From an uncultured bacterium (GTDB taxonomy: Bacteria > Actinomycetota > Coriobacteriia > Coriobacteriales > Coriobacteriaceae): DNA of 8,221 nucleotides. A program made the position numbers and the translations under genes. Shown here piece by piece: positions 1 to 6,419 of the stretch. Where the stretch lies: NCBI GenBank assembly GCA_905215225.1, contig CAJMPM010000060.1, positions 1 to 8,221 on the forward strand. The letters run 5' to 3'. The notes under the pieces are model-generated. The model did no database searches. It was not told the DNA's origin and saw nothing but the letters and a program-made list of their open reading frames with translations. Position 1 is the stretch's first letter; every line of letters starts with the position of its first letter.

Positions 1-258
1 GGCAAGGAACTGCGCCAGAACGTCTTTGCCATTACGCAGGAGCTTCGCGCCGCAGGTATCGTGACCGAGGCCGACTATCAGGGCCGTTCGCTCAAGGCTC
101 AGTTTAAGCAGGCCGATAAGGTAGGCGCCAAGCTCATCCTGGTCCTGGGCGGCGACGAGCTTGCCGCCGGCAAGGTCAAGGTGCGCGACATGGAGAGCCA
201 TGAAGAGGTCCTTGCCGATCTGGCCAACGTCGTCGAGGCGGTTCGCGAGCGCCTGTAG
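1..258 (+). CDS. hisS: Histidyl-tRNA synthetase, C-terminal part (5' end outside window)
   Basis: The first 258 bases are open from the window edge and encode the last 85 residues of a protein ending at TAG (256-258). The text GRSLKAQFKQADKVGAKLIL, then LGGDELAAG and VKVRDM, is typical of the C-terminal anticodon-binding domain of class II histidyl-tRNA synthetase, which charges tRNA-His in the cytoplasm. The catalytic core with the class II motifs lies upstream and cannot be checked. ProRS and ThrRS share this fold, but the GRSLKAQ.KQADK..A and ELAAG.V.VRDM pattern fits HisRS best. No gene follows within 250 bases on this strand, and a terminator hairpin begins 57 bases after the stop, so hisS appears to end its transcript here. 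Confidence 0.93.
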   Translation, partial: GKELRQNVFAITQELRAAGIVTEADYQGRSLKAQFKQADKVGAKLILVLGGDELAAGKVKVRDMESHEEVLADLANVVEAVRERL

Positions 259-315
259 CGCATCTTTTTGAGCTGCGGACCCGCTAACATGTCCCGCTCG
301 CGGCGAGCGATTGTT

Positions 316-356
316 ACGGGGGTGTTTCGCTTTTATGCGGAATGCCCCCGTTTACG
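316..356 (+). terminator. Intrinsic terminator after hisS
   Basis: A 15-bp stem (316-330 with 337-351) closes a 6-base loop, TTTTAT. The lower part is ACGGGGG paired with CCCCCGT. Three of the upper pairs are G.U wobbles, which pair in RNA from the + strand but would be A.C mismatches in RNA from the minus strand, so the hairpin suits rightward transcripts. The U-tract is short (TTT around 351-353), so termination may be incomplete. Confidence 0.7.
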
Positions 357-411
357 TATGCCGCCCACCGAGAAATACGACCATTTAGGGCAAAAACCTT
401 TGCAATGCAGA

Positions 412-455
412 AAATACTTTTGTGTGGTAAAGCGCAATCAGTGTCGAAAGTATTT
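412..455. repeat. Inverted repeat in the ppc promoter region (possible operator)
   Basis: AAATACTTT (412-420) recurs inverted as AAAGTATTT (447-455), 26 bases apart. A related AGAAATACG lies further upstream near 371. The right arm overlaps the possible -35 element of the ppc promoter, a position suited to a repressor or activator site. The arms are AT-rich, so chance is possible. No regulator can be named. Confidence 0.4.
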
Positions 456-471
456 CTCAAGCGCCTATAAT
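444..471 (+). promoter_or_regulatory. Candidate promoter for ppc
   Basis: A perfect -10 hexamer TATAAT (466-471) lies 45 bases before the ppc start. The best -35 match is TCGAAA (444-449) at 16-bp spacing, four of six consensus bases. The weak -35 and the overlapping inverted repeat suggest a controlled promoter. The -10 is strong evidence and the -35 is not. Confidence 0.6.
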
Positions 472-515
472 GAATACCGCATGTTACGTGCATAGAAGGA
501 GGAATGGGAGGAAAC

Positions 516-3329
516 GTGGCTGAGAACCTAAGCAACCAGTCTGTACCCGAAGCCGCGGCGCGTGTCGCTGCCGTGGTCAACCGCCTCGTTAACCGAATCG
601 GCTCGAATGCCGAATCCAAGGAGCGTCTCGCCGAGATCGAGATCCCCGAGGAGCTGCGCGACAATCTGGCGCTGTTCTTGCGCCTGGAGCGCCGTGTGCT
701 TAGCGAGTATGATCCCGAGATCGCGGACCTGTTCGACAAGATTTTGACAGCCGAGATTGTGGTCAATGCCGGCAACCCCGGTACCTGCGCTGCCGACGAA
801 GCCGTCGACGAGCAGGGCGTGCCCACTGCCGACGAGCCCACCGCCGTGGCGTTTCGTGAAGTCGTTGATCTGATCGACAGCCTGCCGCTCGATAAGCAGC
901 AGGTCATCGTTCGCGCCTTTACGAGCTTTTTCCATCTGGCAAACCTGTCGGAGGAGAACTACCGTGTGGCGCAGCTGCGCGAGCGCGAGGCCGGTGCGTC
1001 GACCGATACCGAGGTCGATCCCGCCAACGAGCTCACCGTCGCCTATCACCAGCTGGTGAATGAGCTGGGCGTCGAGGGCGCCAACGAGCTGCTCGGCAAG
1101 CTTGAGTTCCACCCCGTCTTTACCGCGCATCCCACCGAGGCCCGTCGTAAGGCCGTCGAGGGCAAGATTCGCCGTATCTCTAACCTGCTGGAGGAGCGTC
1201 CGCGTCTGGGCGGCTCCGACCTGGTGGAGAACGAGCGCCATATGCTGCAGGAGATCGACGCCCTGGTGCGTACGAGCCCCATCGCGCTCAAGAAGCCCAC
1301 GCCGGTCGAGGAAGCCGATACCATCATCGACATCTTCGATAACACGCTGTTCGACGTCATCCCCGTCATCTATCGTCGCTTTGACGACTGGGTGCTGGGC
1401 GACAAGGCCGGTACCGTGCCGCCGCTGTGCCCGGCGTTCTTCCATCCCGGCAGCTGGATCGGTTCCGACCGCGACGGTAACCCCAACGTCACCGCCAAGG
1501 TGAGCCGTGAGGTCGCCGCCAAGTACTTCACCCACATGGTGCTCAAGCTCGAGGACAAGTGCCGCCACATTGGCCGCAACCTCACGCTCGAGGCCACCTA
1601 CAGCAAGCCGTCTGCCGAGCTCATCAACCTGTGGAACCATCAGGTCGAGATGAGCCCTCGGTACACGGCCCGCGCCGAGCTGATCTCCGAGCACGAGCCG
1701 CATCGCGCCGTCATGCTCGTCATGGCCGACCGTCTGAACGCCACCGTGCGTCGCATCACCGACACGATGTATCACAGCGCCGATGAGTTCCTGGATGACC
1801 TGCGCGTCGTCCAGCGCTCGCTGGCCGCCTGCGGTGCCGTCCGTGCTGCCTACGGCCCGGTCCAAACCATCATCTGGCAGGTCGAGTCCTTCGGCTTCCA
1901 TATGGTCGAGATGGAGTTCCGTCAGCACTCCGTGGTGCACGCCCGCGCCCTCAAGGATATCCACGAGAACGGTATCCATGGCGACCTGCAGCCCATGACG
2001 CGCGAGGTCAGCGACACCTTCCGCGCTATCGGCTCCATCCAAAAGCGCTACGGCAAGAAGATGGCGCACCGCTACATCATCTCGTTTACCAAGAGCGCTC
2101 AGCATGTGGCCGACGTCTTTGAGCTGGCGCACCTGTCCTTTGCACACGAGGAGGATGTCCCCGAGCTCGACGTGATCCCGCTGTTCGAGCAGCTCGAGGA
2201 CCTCGAGGGCTGCGTCGACGTGCTCGACCAGATGCTTACGCTGCCCGTGGTGCAAAAGCGCCTTGCCCAGACCAACCGCCGCATGGAGGTCATGCTGGGC
2301 TATTCCGACTCCTCCAAGGATGCCGGTCCTACCACGGCCATGCTCGCGCTGCACTCCGCGCAGGAGCGCATCGCCAAGTGGGCCGAGAAGAACGATATCG
2401 ACCTGGTGCTCATGCACGGTCGCGGCGGTGCCGTTGGCCGTGGCGGCGGCCCGGCCAACAAGGCCGTGCTGGCGCAGCCCAAGGGTTCGGTCAACTGCTT
2501 CTTTAAGCTTACCGAGCAGGGCGAAGTCATCTTTGCCCGTTACGGCAACCGCACGCTGGCTCAGCGCCATGTTGAGTCCGTTGCCGCCGCAACGCTTTTG
2601 CAGTCGGCCCCGAGTGTCGAGAAGACCAACACCGAGACCACGCAGAAGTTCTGGGATATGGCCGAGAAGCTCAACGCCGTAAGCCACGAGCGCTATCTGG
2701 ACCTGCTGAACACCGAGGACTTTACACCGTGGTTCTCGACCGTGACGCCGCTGACCGAAGTCGGTCTGCTGCCGATCGGCTCGCGTCCCGCTAAGCGCGG
2801 CCTGGGCGCCAAGTCGCTCGACGACCTGCGTACCATTCCGTGGATCTTCAGCTGGAGCCAGGCACGCATTAACCTGGCCGCCTGGTACGGCCTGGGTACC
2901 GCCTGCGAGCAGCTGGGCGACCTTGACCAGCTCAAGGCTGCCTACCAGGAGTGGCCGTTCTTCCGCACCTTTATCGACAACATCGAGATGTCGATCGCCA
3001 AGACCGACCAGCGCATCGCCAAGATGTATCTGCACCTGGGCGATCGCCAGGATCTGTCCGAGAAGGTCTTTACCGAGATGCAGCTCACGCGTAAGTGGGT
3101 CCTTGCCATCGTCGGTGACGAGTGGCCGCTGCAGCGCCGCCGCGTGCTCGGCTGCGCCGTTCGCGTGCGTAACCCCTATGTCGACGCTCTGTCCATCGCC
3201 CAGGTCCGCGCCCTTCGCGAGGTGCGTATGAACCAGGACGAGATGGCCGAAGAGAAGAAGGCCGAGTACATGAGCCTGATCCTTTCGACTGTGACCGGCG
3301 TCTCGGCAGGATTGCAGAACACGGGGTAA
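516..3329 (+). CDS. ppc: Phosphoenolpyruvate carboxylase
   Basis: This cytoplasmic enzyme carboxylates PEP with bicarbonate to oxaloacetate, refilling the C4 pool in a fermenting cell. The 937-residue product is within or slightly above the usual bacterial range (about 880-940). Family signatures are in order: FTAHPTEARRKAV with the catalytic His at residue 205, GSDRDGNPNVT at 316, GYSDSSKDAG at 595 (Lys 601), HGRGGAVGRGGGP at 634 (His 634, Arg 642), and the C-terminal QNTG. The 33-residue distance from Lys 601 to His 634 equals that of E. coli Lys546-His579. The QNTG Asn matches a residue of the aspartate-inhibitor site in E. coli. I chose GTG at 516, reading MAENLSNQS, because GGAGG lies 4 bases and AAGGAGG 13 bases upstream. 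An in-frame ATG at 504 would add MGGN, but AAGGAGG is only 1 base away from it. The gene appears intact and is transcribed alone. Confidence 0.97.
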   Translation: MAENLSNQSVPEAAARVAAVVNRLVNRIGSNAESKERLAEIEIPEELRDNLALFLRLERRVLSEYDPEIADLFDKILTAEIVVNAGNPGTCAADEAVDEQGVPTADEPTAVAFREVVDLIDSLPLDKQQVIVRAFTSFFHLANLSEENYRVAQLREREAGASTDTEVDPANELTVAYHQLVNELGVEGANELLGKLEFHPVFTAHPTEARRKAVEGKIRRISNLLEERPRLGGSDLVENERHMLQEIDALVRTSPIALKKPTPVEEADTIIDIFDNTLFDVIPVIYRRFDDWVLGDKAGTVPPLCPAFFHPGSWIGSDRDGNPNVTAKVSREVAAKYFTHMVLKLEDKCRHIGRNLTLEATYSKPSAELINLWNHQVEMSPRYTARAELISEHEPHRAVMLVMADRLNATVRRITDTMYHSADEFLDDLRVVQRSLAACGAVRAAYGPVQTIIWQVESFGFHMVEMEFRQHSVVHARALKDIHENGIHGDLQPMTREVSDTFRAIGSIQKRYGKKMAHRYIISFTKSAQHVADVFELAHLSFAHEEDVPELDVIPLFEQLEDLEGCVDVLDQMLTLPVVQKRLAQTNRRMEVMLGYSDSSKDAGPTTAMLALHSAQERIAKWAEKNDIDLVLMHGRGGAVGRGGGPANKAVLAQPKGSVNCFFKLTEQGEVIFARYGNRTLAQRHVESVAAATLLQSAPSVEKTNTETTQKFWDMAEKLNAVSHERYLDLLNTEDFTPWFSTVTPLTEVGLLPIGSRPAKRGLGAKSLDDLRTIPWIFSWSQARINLAAWYGLGTACEQLGDLDQLKAAYQEWPFFRTFIDNIEMSIAKTDQRIAKMYLHLGDRQDLSEKVFTEMQLTRKWVLAIVGDEWPLQRRRVLGCAVRVRNPYVDALSIAQVRALREVRMNQDEMAEEKKAEYMSLILSTVTGVSAGLQNTG

Positions 3330-3352
3330 TCGATAGCCCTGTGGCTCTCACC

Positions 3353-3479
3353 GGGACCCGATGGGTTTCCCTCTGAATGCGTCCTCGCACTTGAAGCCCC
3401 CTTATCCTGCTCCTTCGGAGCTGCGGATAAGGGGGCTTCGTGCTGCGGAATGCATTCAGAGGGAAACCCATCGGGTCCC
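3353..3479. repeat. 127-bp nested palindrome after ppc (copy 1)
   Basis: The outer arms 3353-3380 and 3452-3479 are perfectly complementary over 28 bp. Inside, TCC (3382-3384) pairs with GGA (3447-3449), leaving a purine bulge. Then GCAC (3387-3390) pairs with GTGC (3440-3443). A 15-bp perfect inner stem follows (3393-3407 with 3425-3439), whose apical loop holds GCTCC TTC GGAGC. The element starts 24 bases after the ppc stop, so it probably ends or stabilises the ppc transcript, though no U-tract follows. Copy 2 at 6293-6419 has the same size and layout but different arm sequences. Confidence 0.85.
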
Positions 3480-3604
3480 TGCGTCCTCGGTCTTCAGGGA
3501 TTGGGGCTGAAGGGATTAAAGTGCGCTTTGCGCCTAATGCGGAGTGCGGCGAGGGCTTCTTGCGTCCTGCGGAGTGTGCCTAAAAGTAAACTAATGGCGG
3601 GCCC
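3480..3604. repeat. Degraded relatives of the nested palindrome, including a 3' half copy
   Basis: Positions 3555-3576 are identical over 22 bases to 6370-6391 in copy 2. The alignment continues without gaps to the arm end GGGCCC then TGCG (3599-3608). The arm 3576-3604 has the same 29-base length as in copy 2 and 20 of 29 bases match. No complementary left half is present nearby. Further fragments lie just upstream: GCGTCCTCGG near 3482, and TGCGGAGTGCGGCG near 3538, which matches 6384-6397 in copy 2. The stretch looks like rearranged remains of one or two more elements. Confidence 0.6.
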
Positions 3605-3657
3605 TGCGATGTCCGGTCTTCGGCGGATCAGCCGCTGGGTGAGGGTTGTGCTTGGGG

Positions 3658-3750
3658 CGACGTGCAAAAAACGGAGTTTTCAGCAGCCAAAGATTGATGC
3701 ATAAGGCTGTGGGTGACGTTCGCGGCTCCTGTTGATGCTTTTGCACGACG
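3658..3750. repeat. Inverted repeat bounding a 93-bp segment
   Basis: CGACGTGCAAAA (3658-3669) and TTTTGCACGACG (3739-3750) are inverted copies with one mismatch, 69 bases apart. The ends could be those of a small decayed insertion, or a chance match. No target-site duplication was identified. Confidence 0.3.
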
Positions 3751-3834
3751 ATTGGGCTTTGGCGACGATCATATATGGCTGGTTTCTCGCCGCATTCTAT
3801 CCAGATGGGACGAGTCATGAGGACTATCTACCTT

Positions 3835-3863
3835 TTGAAAGACTTTTGACACCAAAATCTTAT
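3835..3863 (+). promoter_or_regulatory. Candidate promoter for the larA-larD operon
   Basis: TTGAAA (3835-3840, five of six -35 bases) and TCTTAT (3858-3863, four of six -10 bases) are separated by 17 bp. Use of this promoter would give a leader of roughly 340 bases before larA, passing through the hairpin at 4050-4085. Other weak promoter-like pairs exist in this AT-rich region, so this is only the best match by eye. Confidence 0.3.
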
Positions 3864-3940
3864 CCCGCGATGCTGAATACTCGCAAAAATGCACGCTCCG
3901 GAGGGTACTACCCTGTTACGGCTAGAAATCCATGCGCTAT

Positions 3941-3970
3941 TTTATGCAATTAATTATCGCATTTATGCAA
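3941..3970. promoter_or_regulatory. Direct repeats TTTATGCAA, two helical turns apart
   Basis: TTTATGCAA occurs at 3941-3949 and 3962-3970, a 21-bp period that puts both copies on one face of the helix. The intervening DNA contains the palindrome AATTAATT. This could be a binding site for a dimeric or tandem-binding regulator of larA. Which protein would bind is unknown. Confidence 0.35.
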
Positions 3971-4028
3971 AATGGCTTACGTGCGAACGTCTCGGGGTAG
4001 ATGTTTGCCTCGGCGCTGCGTAAGTCAT

Positions 4029-4090
4029 CCTGTCTATAGAGTCTTTGACAGGCGGACGCGGTCCCGTTTGGGGTCGCGGCCGTTTTGTTG
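4029..4090 (+). promoter_or_regulatory. Terminator-like hairpin in the larA leader (possible attenuator)
   Basis: Bases 4057-4065 pair with 4070-4078 (9 bp, two G.U) around a GTTT loop. After one A-G mismatch the stem continues with 4050-4055 against 4080-4085. The T-rich run GTTTTGTTG begins at 4082, partly inside the stem base. A competing 6-bp stem, CCTGTC (4029-4034) with GACAGG (4047-4052), would use the lower left strand of the larger hairpin. The pair resembles an attenuator, but no ligand-sensing fold or leader peptide was recognised. Confidence 0.4.
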
Positions 4091-4209
4091 TGGGTCAAAT
4101 ATGAACGTTGTGTTAATGAGTCGGTGGACGGTGGTGTTTTTCGGTGAGCGGCGTATCCTTCCAACGGTTTATCTAGTGTGTCAGTTGAAAAGGAAGAGGG
4201 CGCTCGTCA

Positions 4210-5487
4210 TTGTTTGAATGTGAACTGCCGTTTGACCACAAGACGTTGCATCTGGAGCTCGAGGATAAGAACTTCGCGGGTGTGATGGAAGGTCATCAAA
4301 ACGAGTTTAAGACTACAAAATCGCAGGAAGAGCTGGTAGAGGAGTCGCTTGCCAACCCTTATGGCTCGCCTTCGCTCGAGGAGCTTTGTGCTGGCAAGAA
4401 GGATATTGTCATCATTAGCTCCGATCATACGCGTCCCGTTCCCTCGCGTGTGACGATGCCTATTCTGCTGCATCACATCCATTCCGCTGCGCCCGAGGCG
4501 CGCGTTCGCATTCTGGTTGCTACGGGTATGCATCGTCCGTCGACGCACGAGGAACTCGTCAACAAGTACGGCGAGGAGATCGTTGCCAACGAGGAAATCG
4601 TTATGCACGTCGCGACTGACGACAGCATGATGAAAAAGATCGGCACCCTGCCTTCCGGTGGCGAGTGCATCATCAACAAGATTGCCGCCGATTGCGATCT
4701 GCTGCTTGCCGAGGGCTTTATTGAGCCGCACTTCTTTGCCGGTTTCTCTGGCAGCCGCAAGTCCGTGCTGCCCGGCATTGCCAGCTACAAGACCATCATG
4801 TACAACCACAACGGTCAGTTTGTGAACGATTCCCATTCGCGTGCCGGCAACCTGTGCCACAACCACGTGAGTGAGGACATGTTTGCCGCTGCCGAGATGG
4901 CTCATCTTGCCTTTGTGCTTAACGTGGTGCTCAACGGCAAGCATGAGGTCATCGGCTCCTTTGCCGGCGACATCCACAAGGCACACGAGGCTGGCTGCGA
5001 GTTCGTGAAGAGCCTTGCCGGCGTTGAGCCCGTCGAGTGTGAGATTGCCATCACCACCAATGGCGGCTACCCGCTCGACCAGAACATCTACCAGGCCGTG
5101 AAGGGCATGTGCTCTGCCGAGGCTACGCTTCCCGAGGGCGGTGTGATCATCGACGTCGCCGGCTGTGCCGACGGTCACGGTGGCGAGGGCTTCTATCACA
5201 ACATCGCCGACAATGATCCGGCAGAGTTTGAGCGCGCCTGCATCGACCGTCCTAAGGACGAGACCCTGCCCGACCAGTGGACGAGCCAGATCTTTGCCCG
5301 CATCCTGGCGCATCACCCTGTGATCATGGTTACCGATCTGTGCGATCACCAGATGATCAAGGATATGCACATGACGCCGGTCAACACCCTCGATGAGGCG
5401 CTCAAGCTCGCCTTTGAGATGAAGGGTGCCGATGCCAAGGTGGCCGTCATTCCCGATGGCCTGGGCGTTGTCGTCGCTCAGCACTAG
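4210..5487 (+). CDS. larA: Nickel-pincer-dependent lactate racemase
   Basis: LarA interconverts L- and D-lactate by hydride transfer to a nickel-pincer nucleotide (NPN) bound covalently to a lysine. The 425-residue product resembles Lactobacillus plantarum LarA along its length: SSDHTRPVPS, ATGMHRPSTHEELVNKYGE, LPSGGECIINK, FAGFSGSRKSVLPGIASYKT and STHEE-type active-site segments are all visible. Counting from the TTG at 4210, the functional residues fall at the L. plantarum numbers: Asp72, Arg75, His108, His174, Lys184 (NPN attachment) and His200. This agreement supports the TTG start, which has AAGGAAGAGGG nine bases upstream. It is the first gene of an operon with larD 49 bases downstream. 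Its cofactor-making partners larB and larC lie on the opposite strand. All key residues are present, so an active enzyme is likely if NPN is made. Some LarA relatives racemise other 2-hydroxyacids, but the high similarity argues for lactate. Confidence 0.95.
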   Translation: MFECELPFDHKTLHLELEDKNFAGVMEGHQNEFKTTKSQEELVEESLANPYGSPSLEELCAGKKDIVIISSDHTRPVPSRVTMPILLHHIHSAAPEARVRILVATGMHRPSTHEELVNKYGEEIVANEEIVMHVATDDSMMKKIGTLPSGGECIINKIAADCDLLLAEGFIEPHFFAGFSGSRKSVLPGIASYKTIMYNHNGQFVNDSHSRAGNLCHNHVSEDMFAAAEMAHLAFVLNVVLNGKHEVIGSFAGDIHKAHEAGCEFVKSLAGVEPVECEIAITTNGGYPLDQNIYQAVKGMCSAEATLPEGGVIIDVAGCADGHGGEGFYHNIADNDPAEFERACIDRPKDETLPDQWTSQIFARILAHHPVIMVTDLCDHQMIKDMHMTPVNTLDEALKLAFEMKGADAKVAVIPDGLGVVVAQH

Positions 5488-5515
5488 TGCGCGGCTCAAA
5501 CGAATCGTTTATAAC
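5481..5515. promoter_or_regulatory. Two adjacent palindromes in the larA-larD gap
   Basis: GCACTAGTGC (5481-5490) is a perfect 10-bp palindrome containing the larA stop codon. AAACGAATCGTTT (5498-5510) has perfect 6-bp arms around one base and abuts TATAAC (5510-5515), a -10-like hexamer. No good -35 accompanies it. The second palindrome could be an operator or an RNA hairpin between larA and larD. Confidence 0.3.
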
Positions 5516-5536
5516 CGACAAGAAAGATAAGGTTTT

Positions 5537-6268
5537 ATGCTTACCAAACTCCTCTGCGAATTCGGCGCAACGGCCCTCATGATCATCTTTGGCGTGGGCG
5601 TGCACTGCGATACCGTGCTCAAGGGCACCAAGTATCAGGGCTCCGGTCACATGTTTGCCATCACCACCTGGTCTTTTGGCATCTCGGTCTGCCTGTTTGT
5701 CTTTGGCGGCGCCGTGTGCATGAACCCCGCCATGGTGCTTGCTCAGTGCATCGTAGGCCTGGTGCCGTGGAGCAGCTGCATCCCCTTTATGATTGCCGAT
5801 ATGCTCGGCGGCTTTGTGGGCGCCGTAATCGCTTGGTTGATGTATGCCGATGAGTTCAAGGCTTCCGATGGCGTCGTCGATCCCATTGCCCAGCGCAATA
5901 TCTTCTCGACCAACCCCACCACCGAGGGTACGAACTATGCTCGTAATTTCTTCTGCGAGGCTATCTGCACCTTTGTGTTCATCAGCGCCATCCTTGCTGC
6001 TGCTAACCGCGCCGGCGAGAACGTTTTGATGCTCGCCATCTGCGTCGGTCTGATCGTTTGGGCCGTTGGCATGGGCATGGGCGGCATCACCGGCTTCGCC
6101 ATGAACCAAGCCCGTGACCTTGGTCCTCGCATGGCCTATCAGGTGCTGCCGATCAAGAACAAGGCTGACAACAACTGGAAGTACGGCCTGCTCGTTCCTG
6201 GCATCGCTCCGTTTGTCGGCGCCGCTCTGGCTGCACTGTTTGTGCATGGTTTCTTGGGCATGTTCTAG
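5537..6268 (+). CDS. larD: MIP-family channel, probable lactate channel LarD
   Basis: The 243-residue hydrophobic protein belongs to the aquaporin/glycerol-facilitator (MIP) family of inner-membrane channels. The first half begins with the helix CEFGATALMIIFGVGVH and carries the first pore motif, MNPAM, with NPA at residues 63-65. The second half has TGFAMNQARDLGPR, where the second motif is NQA (190-192) instead of NPA, followed by the expected Arg 193 of the selectivity filter. The length fits the family and several membrane segments are evident. Its position directly behind larA, as part of the lar gene set, and its resemblance to L. plantarum LarD favour lactic acid transport; glycerol or water transport cannot be excluded. 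The ATG at 5537 has only a weak ribosome site (AAGG four bases upstream), so translation may depend on read-through from larA. HP element copy 2 begins 24 bases after the stop. Confidence 0.88.
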   Translation: MLTKLLCEFGATALMIIFGVGVHCDTVLKGTKYQGSGHMFAITTWSFGISVCLFVFGGAVCMNPAMVLAQCIVGLVPWSSCIPFMIADMLGGFVGAVIAWLMYADEFKASDGVVDPIAQRNIFSTNPTTEGTNYARNFFCEAICTFVFISAILAAANRAGENVLMLAICVGLIVWAVGMGMGGITGFAMNQARDLGPRMAYQVLPIKNKADNNWKYGLLVPGIAPFVGAALAALFVHGFLGMF

Positions 6269-6292
6269 TCCAAGACAATTGATATAACGCCC

Positions 6293-6419
6293 GGGTCCGG
6301 CATAGGTTAACTTTCCGCCGCGTCCTCGGACATGCAAGAAGCTCCCGCTGCGCACTTCGAGCTGCGGGAGCTTCTTGCGTCCTGCGGAGTGCGGCGGAAA
6401 GTTAACCTATGCCGGACCC
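6293..6419. repeat. 127-bp nested palindrome between convergent operons (copy 2)
   Basis: The outer arms 6293-6321 and 6391-6419 are perfectly complementary over 29 bp. TCC (6323-6325, after T/C shift) region pairs with GGA (6386-6388) leaving a bulged G at 6389. GGAC (6328-6331) pairs with GTCC (6379-6382). The inner stem 6334-6348 with 6364-6378 is 15 bp and perfect, with a 15-base loop containing CTTCGAGC. The element lies between larD and tetR, which converge, and could end both transcripts since its stems have no wobble pairs and work on either strand. No T-run follows on either side. Confidence 0.85.

Larger units (their letters stand above)
3605..4209. other. Gene-free stretch upstream of larA
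   Basis: About 600 bases hold no reading frame with a believable start, ribosome site or recognisable protein; the longest candidate, 73 codons from TTG at 3732, lacks a Shine-Dalgarno sequence. From about 3830 base composition turns AT-rich, as expected for promoter DNA. Separately listed items here are a 12-base inverted repeat (3658-3750), a candidate promoter, a direct repeat and a terminator-like hairpin. No tRNA or recognised riboswitch was seen. Confidence 0.6.

Noticed and set aside
504..515. ATG at 504 as the ppc start
   Set aside because: The strong AAGGAGG is only one base from it, too close for normal initiation; GTG at 516 is better placed, though the four-residue difference is not certain.
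528..3035. An 835-codon open frame on the minus strand opposite ppc
   Set aside because: It is a codon-bias shadow of a GC-rich gene: it lacks family features and the + strand carries an unmistakable PEP carboxylase.
3353..3611. A CRISPR array or integron-like array made of the repeated GCGTCC/TGCGGA words
   Set aside because: The words recur as parts of palindromes with different partners, without regular spacing, spacers or nearby cas or integrase genes.
3085..3704. Small open frames running through the first nested palindrome on both strands
   Set aside because: They read through the palindrome arms, have no ribosome site, and their coding potential is explained by repeat structure.
3732..3953. 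A 73-codon + strand frame in the gap before larA
   Set aside because: It starts at TTG without a ribosome site, matches no family I know, and overlaps promoter-like AT-rich DNA.
3951..3975. A minus-strand promoter from TTGCAT with CATAAA
   Set aside because: The matches are weak and no leftward gene follows; the feature is better described as an AT-rich direct repeat.
4045..4050. TTGACA, a perfect -35 hexamer upstream of larA
   Set aside because: No -10-like hexamer lies 16-18 bases downstream; that region is the GC-rich hairpin stem.
4207..5499. A 430-codon minus-strand open frame opposite larA, and a 302-codon one (5447-6355) opposite larD
   Set aside because: Both mirror certain genes and have composition typical of antisense shadows.
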